From positions 1 through 33,685 of the forward strand of contig CAIRZD010000327.1 in NCBI GenBank assembly GCA_903882965.1: DNA of 33,685 nt, in the 5' to 3' direction. Positions 7,401 through 15,976 of this stretch are shown here, one piece after another. Numbering within the stretch: position 1 is the first letter of the stretch; every line of letters begins with the position of its first letter. Under the pieces are notes generated by a model. The model was not told the DNA's origin. It searched no databases and saw only the letters and a program-made list of their open reading frames with translations. Position numbers and translations under genes: made by a program. The stretch comes from an uncultured Bacteroidota bacterium. GTDB taxonomy: Bacteria > Bacteroidota > Bacteroidia > Chitinophagales > Chitinophagaceae.

Positions 7401-9128
7401 TTATTGTTTTTGTTTTATTTCATAGCGACGTTTTCTAAAAAAGAGATAGCAGGATGCAAATACAAGCACCAATGCTATAGGTATTGATACATTGATCACC
7501 TGCCATTGAGTTTTTTCATCTTTTGCCCTGCCGTTATCAAGTAAGCGGAGTTTCACTTGTTTTGAGCGGGATTCAAGAATTCCTGAATGGTCAGTAAGGT
7601 ATTCGAGACAATTAAGCAAGAAACTCTTATTAGCATAATACTGACCATTGAATTTGTAATAACCCATAGGAATAACGCCACTTTTAGTAGAATAGTCATT
7701 GCTGAAGAGATCACCAACTGATGTTACGATCATACTATTTTCACTGTCACATTCCGGTTTAAAAGGCGTTTTCATCGAATCAAGGAAGTGGAGGAATTCA
7801 GGTGCCAGCCTGTTTTTATAGGCAGATGTGAATTTCCCTTCGAGTAATACAGCTACAGGGCGGTACGGCTTATTGAACATTTCATTATTAAGCGGGAAAC
7901 TCATCATGGTAAGGCTTACACGAACCGGAGCTGCAGATGCGCGGCTGTACTTGGATGATTCAAGCAGAATTGTTTTTTTAATGCCAGGGGTCTTTATCGT
8001 ATCTATACTATTAGTAAACTGCCCGAAAATGAAATCCATATTCCTTACGATAGGATGGTCGGAAGTTGGGTTCAGCTTTGGAAAGTATACCCATTCATGC
8101 AATTCCGGTGTTCCATTGTTCATGACACGTGGCAAAGGAAGATTTTGGCGATCTTCAATAAGATCTGTATTAATACGGACACCATATTTGAATAGCAGAT
8201 CATCAAGGTCAAGCCCGTATTCCATTGCCATGATCTGTGGCGGGTGTAATTCCAGGCTATCAATAGATGCATTAAGCTGGTTTACATTCCATAGCACATG
8301 CCCACCGCCCATTATGTATTGGTCTATTTTAAGTTTTTCGGGGCCGGTGAATGTTATTTTGGGTTGGTTTATTATGATCGCATCATAAGCGAGTGATATC
8401 TGAATAGAATGCATCAGATTTAACGTATCCAGGTAATAATAGCTGGGCAGGCTGGCAAGCATATCAAAAGTTTTGATACCGAGGTCTTCGCCATTACCTA
8501 TTATATAAGCCACACGTGCAGGAGCAGGTCGTTGTAGCTGGCTGATCGCATCTGCAAATTTATGTTCCAGCATTGACTCTGTATAGTTTATCCCTTCTGC
8601 AAGCGACTTGTTGCCAGGCAGAGGCTCTGATAACATGATAGCTTTTTCCTTGCCATTATAGTGGATCAAAGCATATGGAAAGAAAACTTTTGAAGAAAAT
8701 TCTTCATCATCTTCATTATTGTTTCGAAGTTCCTGTATGACCATACCCTTTTGGGCCATGTCTTTAACGATCTGTTTTTTTTCAGGTTCGGTCTTTCCTT
8801 CCAGTGGATCTATAAAGTGAAAAATTATCCTGTTGCCGGCAATTTCTTTAAAAGAGGCCAACCTTTCGCGTGTTGCTTCCTGCAAACGCTGGATCTCAGC
8901 GGGGAATTTACCTTTCAGGTATACATCTACTACGGCAACTTCCTGCATATTATGCAAAAGCTTTTTGGTAGAGGGTGACAGGGTGAATCTATTTTCTTTT
9001 GTAAGGTCAATACCGGTATGAAAATAAGATGCCAGTACATTGATACAGATCAATATACCTGCCATGATGATTATGCGCATCATAGCTTGTTTTCGCCGTT
9101 GGTTATTATTTGGTGTTTTAGTACTCAT
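7401..9128 (-). CDS. gldG: Gliding motility ABC transporter subunit GldG
   Basis: 575 residues: cytoplasmic start, a membrane segment (about 17-37), a long periplasmic domain and a second segment near the C-terminus (about 545-563) followed by the basic tail FFRKRRYEIKQKQ. Family marks include LTKENRFTLSPSTKKLL after the first segment and the FIDPLEG region. The periplasmic part has the fold also seen in IFT52-like GldG proteins. With GldF and an ATPase (GldA) it forms an ABC transporter needed for gliding in Flavobacterium; the substrate is unknown. gldF lies 26 bp upstream and the DUF4340 gene 12 bp downstream. gldA is not in this window, as is usual. Confidence 0.92.
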   Translation of the reverse strand: MSTKTPNNNQRRKQAMMRIIIMAGILICINVLASYFHTGIDLTKENRFTLSPSTKKLLHNMQEVAVVDVYLKGKFPAEIQRLQEATRERLASFKEIAGNRIIFHFIDPLEGKTEPEKKQIVKDMAQKGMVIQELRNNNEDDEEFSSKVFFPYALIHYNGKEKAIMLSEPLPGNKSLAEGINYTESMLEHKFADAISQLQRPAPARVAYIIGNGEDLGIKTFDMLASLPSYYYLDTLNLMHSIQISLAYDAIIINQPKITFTGPEKLKIDQYIMGGGHVLWNVNQLNASIDSLELHPPQIMAMEYGLDLDDLLFKYGVRINTDLIEDRQNLPLPRVMNNGTPELHEWVYFPKLNPTSDHPIVRNMDFIFGQFTNSIDTIKTPGIKKTILLESSKYSRASAAPVRVSLTMMSFPLNNEMFNKPYRPVAVLLEGKFTSAYKNRLAPEFLHFLDSMKTPFKPECDSENSMIVTSVGDLFSNDYSTKSGVIPMGYYKFNGQYYANKSFLLNCLEYLTDHSGILESRSKQVKLRLLDNGRAKDEKTQWQVINVSIPIALVLVFASCYLFFRKRRYEIKQKQ

Positions 9129-9154
9129 TTAATGCGATAGCCATTTTTCAATGA

Positions 9155-9904
9155 TCACCCGGCTCTCTGAACGCCTTTTGTACGGCTGTTGAGCGAATAA
9201 CGGGTAAGAGAAACAAACAATATTATTACAGATAAAAAATAAACAACGTCGCGTGAATCTATCACGCCCCTGCTAATAGAATTGTAATGAAACTCCATAC
9301 CTATCATGCTCAGGTAATAATCTATGCCTTCAGAGAAATTAGGCAGTTTGCTGAGCTGTTCAAAGCCGGTATACAGGAGATAGCAAGACAGCAGGGAGAT
9401 AAGGAAGCCTACCACCTGGTTGGCAGTTAAGGATGAACAGAAAATACCAACCGCCGCAAAAGTAGCTGCGAGGCAAAACAGCCCGATATAGGAGCCGATA
9501 ATAGCACCTGTATCAAGGCCAATATCAGGAAATGAAAGCACACTTATGGTGTAGACATAAACAAGCGTGGGGAGAATAGCGAAAGCAATAAGCGCTAGTG
9601 TAGCAAGGTATTTGCCCACGATGATATCAATATCGGTTACCGGCTTGGTGTAAAGCCACTCAATAGTTCCGGTTCTGAATTCATCGGCAAAGGAGCGCAT
9701 GGTTACCGCAGGCACTAAAAGCAGCAGGAGCCAGGGAGCGATTGAAAAGAAGCGATCCATGGAAGCATACCCATATTCAAGGATGCTATATTGGGGAATG
9801 ATCCATAAAAAGAGGCCGCATGCTATTAAAAACACAAGCAATGCTACATAGCCGACTATGGAACTAAAGAAAGAGTTTATTTCCTTTATAAAGATACTGC
9901 GCAT
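9155..9904 (-). CDS. gldF: Gliding motility ABC transporter permease GldF
   Basis: About 249 residues with six hydrophobic segments, an ABC-2-type permease. The start MRSIFIKEINSFFSSIVGY matches the usual GldF N-terminus, so ATG at 9904 is preferred over a TTG at 9931 that would overlap the promoter box. Diagnostic stretches are PAVTMRSFADEFRTGTIEWL (permease loop, about 66-85), then KPVTDIDIIVGKYLA. It pairs with GldG in the inner membrane; the ATPase is encoded elsewhere. First gene of a three-gene unit gldF-gldG-DUF4340. Confidence 0.92.
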   Translation of the reverse strand: MRSIFIKEINSFFSSIVGYVALLVFLIACGLFLWIIPQYSILEYGYASMDRFFSIAPWLLLLLVPAVTMRSFADEFRTGTIEWLYTKPVTDIDIIVGKYLATLALIAFAILPTLVYVYTISVLSFPDIGLDTGAIIGSYIGLFCLAATFAAVGIFCSSLTANQVVGFLISLLSCYLLYTGFEQLSKLPNFSEGIDYYLSMIGMEFHYNSISRGVIDSRDVVYFLSVIILFVSLTRYSLNSRTKGVQRAG

Positions 9905-9928
9905 TATCCTATATATGTTCGAGGGTGG

Positions 9929-9936
9929 CAAATATA
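9929..9936 (-). promoter_or_regulatory. Putative -7 box of the gldFG operon
   Basis: The minus strand reads TATATTTG, a perfect TAnnTTTG, 24 nt before the ATG at 9904. A GTG sits 18 nt upstream in place of TTG. The box supports the shorter gldF start. Confidence 0.45.
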
Positions 9937-10012
9937 ATAAAACGATAGCGTTTTCACGATTTTATGGAAATCGTAAAAGTTAAAATTTGAAGCCTCGTAT
10001 TATGGGTTCTGA

Positions 10013-10702
10013 TCAATGATTGAAAAGGCGGGCAATGAAAAAAGCTGCTGACGCCGCTGCTGACCCAATGAACATAACGCGTAGCGCGCCGCCCCATGGG
10101 TTTTGGCCGGTAGCTTTGGCCTTGAAAAAACCGAAGATAAAAAGACAAATAACAGTAATAATGGCCGACAACTTTAGCCCATCAACCGGTGCAGTTACAA
10201 AAAAATAAGGGGTAAGCGGCACCATACCGCCTACTATATAAGATACTCCGATATTTAATGCACTATTTCTCGCTCGTTGCGGATGAGGTTTTTCAAGGCC
10301 CAGCTCGTTGCGCATCATAAAATCAACCCATTTCACTTTATCTTTTGCTATCTCTTCTACTACAATATTTTGTGTTTCGGCGCTTAGGCCCATTTCTTCA
10401 AATATAATCCGTACTTCTTCTTTTTCACGGTCAGGCAGGTTATCTACCTCCCATTCTTCCCTTTTCTGTTCTGCATAGTAGTGGTCCAGTTCGGTTTTGC
10501 CTGCAAGATACCCTCCTAACCCCATGGCTATGGAGCCGGCAGCAATTTCAGCCAGCCCGGCAATAATAACAATATGTGTACTACTTACTGCGCCGCTGAG
10601 ACCTGCAGCCAACGCAAAAGGCACAGTAAGCCCATCACTCATACCAATAACTACATCGGTCACGAATTCAGAACTTTGAAAGTGCTTTTCGAAGTGTGCC
10701 AT
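10013..10702 (-). CDS. VIT1/CCC1-family transporter (iron/manganese)
   Basis: 229 residues. The N-terminal FVTDVVIGMSDGLTVPFALAAG and the following segment with GSIAMGLGGYLAGKTE are the hallmark of the VIT1/CCC1 family. A charged cytoplasmic insert (about 75-140), rich in Glu and His and likely to bind metal, is followed by three more membrane segments. Family members carry Fe2+ or Mn2+ out of the cytoplasm, in eukaryotes into vacuoles; bacterial roles are less clear. It lies 81 bp upstream of gldF and 76 bp downstream of the POT gene, so it is probably a separate unit. Confidence 0.85.
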   Translation of the reverse strand: MAHFEKHFQSSEFVTDVVIGMSDGLTVPFALAAGLSGAVSSTHIVIIAGLAEIAAGSIAMGLGGYLAGKTELDHYYAEQKREEWEVDNLPDREKEEVRIIFEEMGLSAETQNIVVEEIAKDKVKWVDFMMRNELGLEKPHPQRARNSALNIGVSYIVGGMVPLTPYFFVTAPVDGLKLSAIITVICLFIFGFFKAKATGQNPWGGALRVMFIGSAAASAAFFIARLFNH

Positions 10703-10778
10703 TTAGGAGTATCTATTTGCGGTGCGAAAGTAGCGGAATTACAAATCAGTTCAGGTGATATTTGTCAGTTCCCCAGTT

Positions 10779-12284
10779 TTAATGCACCTCATGCATAAGT
10801 TTTCTAATCAATGGAGAAAGAATGATAAGGACCACACCCGCTATAGCAGCATAAATGGAAAGATGCCAGTAACCGTCAGTATACGATATGAGTTTTTCTG
10901 AGAGCGTAGCATTGGGATTTGATGTTGACATATCAGCCCCGAGCAAACCTGCAGCATATTGTCCGTATGCGCTGGCGAGAAACCACATACCCATCATTAC
11001 TCCATGCATAGGTTTGGGTGATAGTTTAGTCATAATAGACAGCCCAATTGGTGATAAACAAAGTTCCCCTATTGTTATAACAAGATATGCAAGTGTAAAT
11101 ACATTTAAAGATGTAATGCCATTTTTGTCTGCAAAAAAGCGTGTGTAATAGAATACATAAAAAGCGGCGCCCAGGAACAGGAACCCCAAACCAAACTTAA
11201 CAACCGTATTGGGCTCTATTTTACGCTTGCTGAGCCACAGCCATAATAACCCGATCAAAGGGCTGAACAGGATCACAAATAAAGAATTGGAGGAATTATT
11301 GATCACATTCGGATCAATGGTGAGTCCGGCAACTTTATCAGTAAGATTATGCTCCGCAAATAAATTTAATGAACCACCCGCCTGTTCAAAAAATGCCCAG
11401 AAAAATATCGAGAATATAATAAAGATCATGGCTGCCATCAGTTTTTGCCTTTCCACTTTATTGTACTTCATGGCCTCATAGAGTATATATATCAGTGTAA
11501 GTGGTCCCACGATATACATAAACAGGTCTGTATACTGAGAAACAGATACAAGTTTTAGGATAAGCGGAATGATGAGTAGCGAACCTGCATAGACCATTAT
11601 ATCATACATCCTTATTTTGCTTGCTGTGAATCTGCCTGCGAGCGGCGATAAGCCTATCGGGCCTAAGGTCCGCTTAGTAAAAATAAATATCAGCAGGCTG
11701 ATGGTCATTACAATGCCGGCACAGGAAAACGCAGCATTCCATGAATAGTTTTTCCCCAACCATACACATATTGCGCCTCCAAGCAATGCACCAATATTAA
11801 TGCCAGAATAAAATAAACCGAACCCCGCATCTCTTCTATGGTCATCTTTGGAATAAAGGCTGCCTACCATAGTTGAGATATTTGGTTTAAAAAAACCGGT
11901 GCCTACAATAGTAAAACTAATGCCAATGTAAAACATCTCCTTGGGTGCAATAGCGAGAATAAAGCTCCCTAAGATCATAAGAAAGCCTCCCCAGAATATT
12001 GATTTTCTGAAGCCCAGTATTTTATCGGCAAATAACCCACCCACAAAAGCCAGCGTATATACAAACGCCTGTGTAGCCCCATATTGCAGGTTGGCGTCAT
12101 GGTCATTCATATTCAGTTGGGCTTTATCAACCATAAAAATGGTCAGCATGCCCCTCATCCCGTAAAATGAAAAGCGCTCCCACATTTCAGAGAGGAATAA
12201 ATACCAAAGCTGTTTAGGATACTTGCCCTTAAAGTCTTGTATCTCCTCTAATGTCTGTGTATTTGTTGCGGCAGTTGTAGTCAT
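10779..12284 (-). CDS. POT/PTR2-family proton-dependent oligopeptide transporter (copy 1)
   Basis: 501 residues, about 12-14 membrane segments. The ExxER proton-coupling motif is in SEMWERFSFYGMR (about 33-45). The family signature GGLFADKILGFRKSIFWGG and the FYSGINIGALLG loop are present, as is FFKPNISTMVGSLY. It would import di- or tripeptides with protons through the inner membrane, useful to a protein-degrading bacterium. A divergent paralogue lies upstream at 13003-14598 with a DUF805 gene between. Substrate range cannot be read from sequence. Confidence 0.92.
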   Translation of the reverse strand: MTTTAATNTQTLEEIQDFKGKYPKQLWYLFLSEMWERFSFYGMRGMLTIFMVDKAQLNMNDHDANLQYGATQAFVYTLAFVGGLFADKILGFRKSIFWGGFLMILGSFILAIAPKEMFYIGISFTIVGTGFFKPNISTMVGSLYSKDDHRRDAGFGLFYSGINIGALLGGAICVWLGKNYSWNAAFSCAGIVMTISLLIFIFTKRTLGPIGLSPLAGRFTASKIRMYDIMVYAGSLLIIPLILKLVSVSQYTDLFMYIVGPLTLIYILYEAMKYNKVERQKLMAAMIFIIFSIFFWAFFEQAGGSLNLFAEHNLTDKVAGLTIDPNVINNSSNSLFVILFSPLIGLLWLWLSKRKIEPNTVVKFGLGFLFLGAAFYVFYYTRFFADKNGITSLNVFTLAYLVITIGELCLSPIGLSIMTKLSPKPMHGVMMGMWFLASAYGQYAAGLLGADMSTSNPNATLSEKLISYTDGYWHLSIYAAIAGVVLIILSPLIRKLMHEVH

Positions 12285-12376
12285 AATATGTGGAATGGAG
12301 TACCAAAATAAACTTTATTTTTTATTCACCCCTTTTTTAACCCTCAAATAATATTCAATTTAGATTAAATAATAAA

Positions 12377-12402
12377 GCCGCATTTCAAAATATGAATGCG
12401 GC
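12377..12402 (-). terminator. Rho-independent terminator-like hairpin after the DUF805 gene
   Basis: Perfect 8-bp stem GCCGCATT / AATGCGGC with a 10-nt loop, 26 bp past the DUF805 stop. On the minus strand it is followed by the T-rich run TTTATTATTTAA. Confidence 0.7.
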
Positions 12403-12427
12403 TATTAAGATTAGATTAGTTATTTCC

Positions 12428-12940
12428 TTAGCTGTTGGCATCAGGGGTACTCATAAAATCAAAGTCTTCTATATTCCCTATTCCTTTAGGGTTCGGGCCA
12501 TATTTATTTGGGCCTACAGTACTATCTGTGCATGTCAGCACCAATAGCCAGATGCAAATCCCCAGCCACACAATTAGAAGTAGTATCGATGCGAAAATAC
12601 TACCGCCATTTGATTGCATCATAAATACGGCTATTGCTATGCTCACGATAGAAACAATAAATAGTATTACCAATAACTTACCGCTTTTACCAACGTCATG
12701 TAATCTTCTTACCAAAACTGCCAGCCCAGGTATAAAAGCAAATAAAGCATAGAGAATATAAATATAGCCAAACCCTAAACTGACACCATTGAAATTGAAC
12801 GTGTCTCCAATTATTCTATCTAATATTTCAGTTCCAATTACAAAAATAAAATTGAATAGAGTAAACATCCAGTATTCTCTTCTCCTGGCTCTGCCACTAA
12901 ATGTGGCGTAATTCTTGATAACGCTGATATACTCTTTCAT
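12428..12940 (-). CDS. DUF805 membrane protein
   Basis: 170 residues with four hydrophobic segments. The N-terminal NYATFSGRARRREYWMFTLF and the later GLAVLVRRLHDVGKSG are the family's typical conserved stretches; the C-terminal CTDSTVGPNKYGPNPKG is also typical. DUF805 proteins are small inner-membrane proteins of unknown function. It lies between two peptide transporter genes, with a terminator after it and 62 bp before it, so it is likely its own unit. Confidence 0.88.
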   Translation of the reverse strand: MKEYISVIKNYATFSGRARRREYWMFTLFNFIFVIGTEILDRIIGDTFNFNGVSLGFGYIYILYALFAFIPGLAVLVRRLHDVGKSGKLLVILFIVSIVSIAIAVFMMQSNGGSIFASILLLIVWLGICIWLLVLTCTDSTVGPNKYGPNPKGIGNIEDFDFMSTPDANS

Positions 12941-13002
12941 TTTTTATATAATTTTTAGGCTTAAAAATATCCGTATAAAAGAATGTTAAGCGCATTCTCT
13001 AA

Positions 13003-14598
13003 CTAACTTATACCATGCATCATCTTCTGCAGTTTCCGGCTCAGCAGGAACAGCATAAATGCAGCAGCTCCGGCAAACCCTACAAATATCATAAAGTAAG
13101 TATGGAGGTTATCTATCTCCAGGCTGAAAAGATGAGGATGTACCGGGTTGGTTGGGTCCGGGTATAATGAACTCATTGCGCCGGCTAATTTATTACCCGT
13201 AGCTATTGCAAGGAACCATATACCCATCATCAGCGAGGTAAACCTGCCGGGGGTAAGTTTATTCACCATTGATAACCCAATAGGGCTAAGGCATAACTCA
13301 CCAACAGTATGCAAGAAGTATAAGCCTGTGAGGAACAGGATGCTTGCCCCTTCTTTGGGGATGGCATTACAACCAAAGGCTATAAACAAAAAGCCGGAAG
13401 CAAGGAATGCAAGGCCTAATGATTGCTTAAAAGGAGCCGCAACATTAACTCCTTTACGTGCAAGCCTTACCCATACTGCGCTGATGATTGGCGCTAATAT
13501 GATGATGAAACCTGCATTGAAGCTTTGGAAATAACTGGCAGGCATTTCCCATCCAAAGATGTGCCTGTTCGTTTGTTCCTCTGCAAAGAATGTTAAAGAA
13601 ACACCCGCCTGTTCAAAGCACATCCAGAAGAAGATCACGAATATCATGATCAGGATGATCACCCATAGCCTGTCTTTTTCAATTTTAGATAATGATTTAT
13701 CGGTAATGATCACAAATGGCCCAACTATGGTCATACCATATATAAGTGAGCCCCAAATATCTACGCCGGCTACAAAGTGAATCAAAGAAAATGCTGCTAT
13801 GATACCACCTATAAGAATAATGAGTTGTTGCTGGCTGAAACCACCTGCACCTTTTGTATCTTTTACTTCTGTTTTGGTGACGGAAGTATCCGTAAGTTTA
13901 TTAGGTCCAATACCCAGCTGGCGGCCATCTGGTGCAACTACATATTTGTTCTTGGTAATATAGAAAATAACAAGGGCAATTAACATGCCTATCCCTGCCG
14001 ACAGAAAACCCCATTTAAAATCAAATTTTTCACCCAGGGTTCCACATACAAAAGGTGCTAAAAACGCCCCGGCATTGATACCCATATAGAAAATAGTGTA
14101 TGCAGCATCCTTGCGCTCATCATTTTCTTTATAAAGCTGGCCTACCATCGTTGATATATTAGGTTTAAAGAAACCATTACCAAATATCAGAAACGTTAGT
14201 CCGGCCCACATCATTGTTACAGCAGCGCCCTTATCTGTCGCATGCGATAATGTTGCTGAAAAGAACATAAGGAATTGGCCCATTGCCATGAGAATTCCCC
14301 CAACGAAAATTGATTTCCGGTTACCCCAATACCTATCAGCTACATATCCACCAATAAGTGGGGTCAAATACACAAGCCCTGTATAAGTACCGTAAATGGT
14401 GCTCGATGCCGCTTTATCTAATAACAGCATCTTGGTCATGTACAAAGCAAAGATGGCGCGCATACCATAATAGCTGAAACGTTCCCAAAATTCTGTTGCA
14501 AATAATACATACAGTCCTTTGGGATGCCCTTTCCCCGACTTTTCGTCGGCTGGTAATTCTATTTCTGCGCCTACTTGCTGGTCATGTAGATTACTCAT
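13003..14598 (-). CDS. POT/PTR2-family proton-dependent oligopeptide transporter (copy 2)
   Basis: 531 residues. ExxER is in TEFWERFSYYGMRAIF, the ADxxxG motif in GGYVADRYWGNRKSIFVGG, and the loops FYMGINAGAFLAPF and FFKPNISTMVGQLY are conserved. It differs from the copy at 10779 by a longer N-terminus and a charged inter-domain loop (about 225-250), so the two are old paralogues rather than a fresh duplication; different peptide preferences are plausible. It is divergent from purD, the two starts being 93 bp apart. Confidence 0.92.
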   Translation of the reverse strand: MSNLHDQQVGAEIELPADEKSGKGHPKGLYVLFATEFWERFSYYGMRAIFALYMTKMLLLDKAASSTIYGTYTGLVYLTPLIGGYVADRYWGNRKSIFVGGILMAMGQFLMFFSATLSHATDKGAAVTMMWAGLTFLIFGNGFFKPNISTMVGQLYKENDERKDAAYTIFYMGINAGAFLAPFVCGTLGEKFDFKWGFLSAGIGMLIALVIFYITKNKYVVAPDGRQLGIGPNKLTDTSVTKTEVKDTKGAGGFSQQQLIILIGGIIAAFSLIHFVAGVDIWGSLIYGMTIVGPFVIITDKSLSKIEKDRLWVIILIMIFVIFFWMCFEQAGVSLTFFAEEQTNRHIFGWEMPASYFQSFNAGFIIILAPIISAVWVRLARKGVNVAAPFKQSLGLAFLASGFLFIAFGCNAIPKEGASILFLTGLYFLHTVGELCLSPIGLSMVNKLTPGRFTSLMMGIWFLAIATGNKLAGAMSSLYPDPTNPVHPHLFSLEIDNLHTYFMIFVGFAGAAAFMLFLLSRKLQKMMHGIS

Positions 14599-14691
14599 AA
14601 ATAAGTTTTTGTATTTTACGGAACTGCCAAAATAAATAAAATTATCAGGGTTGCGCCATTTTTTTAGTTTTTTTGCAGAGAATTTAATAAA

Positions 14692-15966
14692 ATGAAAAAT
14701 ATCCTTTTACTTGGGTCCGGCGGGCGTGAGTGCGCCCTTGCCTGGAAATTGAGCCAGAGTTCCCTCTGTGGTAAGTTCTATATAGCACCCGGGAATGCCG
14801 GCACAAGTGCGTATGGTATAAATCTGCCTATATCATATAATGATTTCGAGGGTATCAGGAAAGCCTGTATCGAGCATAAAATAGATATTTTGTTTCCCGG
14901 CCCTGAGGATCCGCTCGTGGCAGGCATCTATGATTTCTGCAAAAATGACCCCCTTTTGAAGCACATAGTCGTTGTAGGTCCATCAAAAGAAGGAGCGCAA
15001 CTGGAAGGGAGCAAAGCATACTCAAAAAAATTTATGGAGCGGCATAAAATACCTACCGCTGCATACAAAGAATTTAATTTAGATAGTTTTGAACGCGGGG
15101 TAGCATATATCAAACGCAGCGAACCGCCAATAGTAATTAAGGCAGATGGGCTGGCGGCCGGTAAGGGTGTAGTGATTGCCCAGAATACCATTGATGCCGT
15201 AAAGGCATTCAGAGCCATGGTAATGAATGAGCAGTTTGGTGAGGCAAGCAAAAAAGTAGTTATTGAGCAATTTCTTGATGGCATAGAGCTTTCCGTATTT
15301 GCATTTACAGATGGCACTAATTATGTATTACTACCTGAGGCCAAAGATTACAAAAGGATAGGCGAAGGTGATACCGGGCCGAATACCGGGGGCATGGGTG
15401 CGATATCGCCGGTGCCATTTGCTGATGATACATTTATGCAGAAAGTAAAAGACCGCATAATAGAGCCTACCGTAAAAGGGCTAAAAGACGAAGGAATTAT
15501 ATACAATGGCTTCATTTTTTTTGGCTTGATAAAAGTGAAAGACGAGCCGTACGTAATAGAATATAACTGCCGCATGGGTGACCCTGAAACAGAAGTGGTG
15601 ATACCAAGGCTGGAGAACGATCTTGTAGAGCTGATCCTGAAAATGCAGGAAGGCAAAATCAATGAGGTAACTGTACAGCACAGCCCTAAAGCTGCAGGTG
15701 CAGTGATGATGGTTTCAGAAGGCTATCCGGGAGATTATCCAAAAGGCAGAGTAATGCACGGTTTTGAAAAAGTGAAAGGCAGCCTACTGTTTCATGCAGG
15801 AACAACCGTTAAAGATAATAATGTTGTTACAAATGGTGGGCGTGTCATCGCCATTACTTCATATGGCGACAATGTAAAGCAAGCCATTGCAAAGTCTTAC
15901 GAAAATGCGGAGCATATAGAATACGAAGGGCGTTATTACCGCAAGGATATAGGTTTTGAATTTTAG
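14692..15966 (+). CDS. purD: Phosphoribosylamine-glycine ligase
   Basis: 424 residues, the usual length for GARS. It joins glycine to phosphoribosylamine with ATP, step two of de novo purine synthesis. The N-terminal LLLGSGGRECALAWKL is the family signature. The ATP-grasp region has VIKADGLAAGKGVVIA (about 149-164), and GDTGPNTGGMGAISPVP and YNCRMGDPETEVV match the active site. ATG at 14692 fits the family start. recG begins 10 bp after the stop, so the two are probably co-transcribed though unrelated in function. Confidence 0.96.
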   Translation: MKNILLLGSGGRECALAWKLSQSSLCGKFYIAPGNAGTSAYGINLPISYNDFEGIRKACIEHKIDILFPGPEDPLVAGIYDFCKNDPLLKHIVVVGPSKEGAQLEGSKAYSKKFMERHKIPTAAYKEFNLDSFERGVAYIKRSEPPIVIKADGLAAGKGVVIAQNTIDAVKAFRAMVMNEQFGEASKKVVIEQFLDGIELSVFAFTDGTNYVLLPEAKDYKRIGEGDTGPNTGGMGAISPVPFADDTFMQKVKDRIIEPTVKGLKDEGIIYNGFIFFGLIKVKDEPYVIEYNCRMGDPETEVVIPRLENDLVELILKMQEGKINEVTVQHSPKAAGAVMMVSEGYPGDYPKGRVMHGFEKVKGSLLFHAGTTVKDNNVVTNGGRVIAITSYGDNVKQAIAKSYENAEHIEYEGRYYRKDIGFEF

Positions 15967-15976
15967 CGTATAAATT

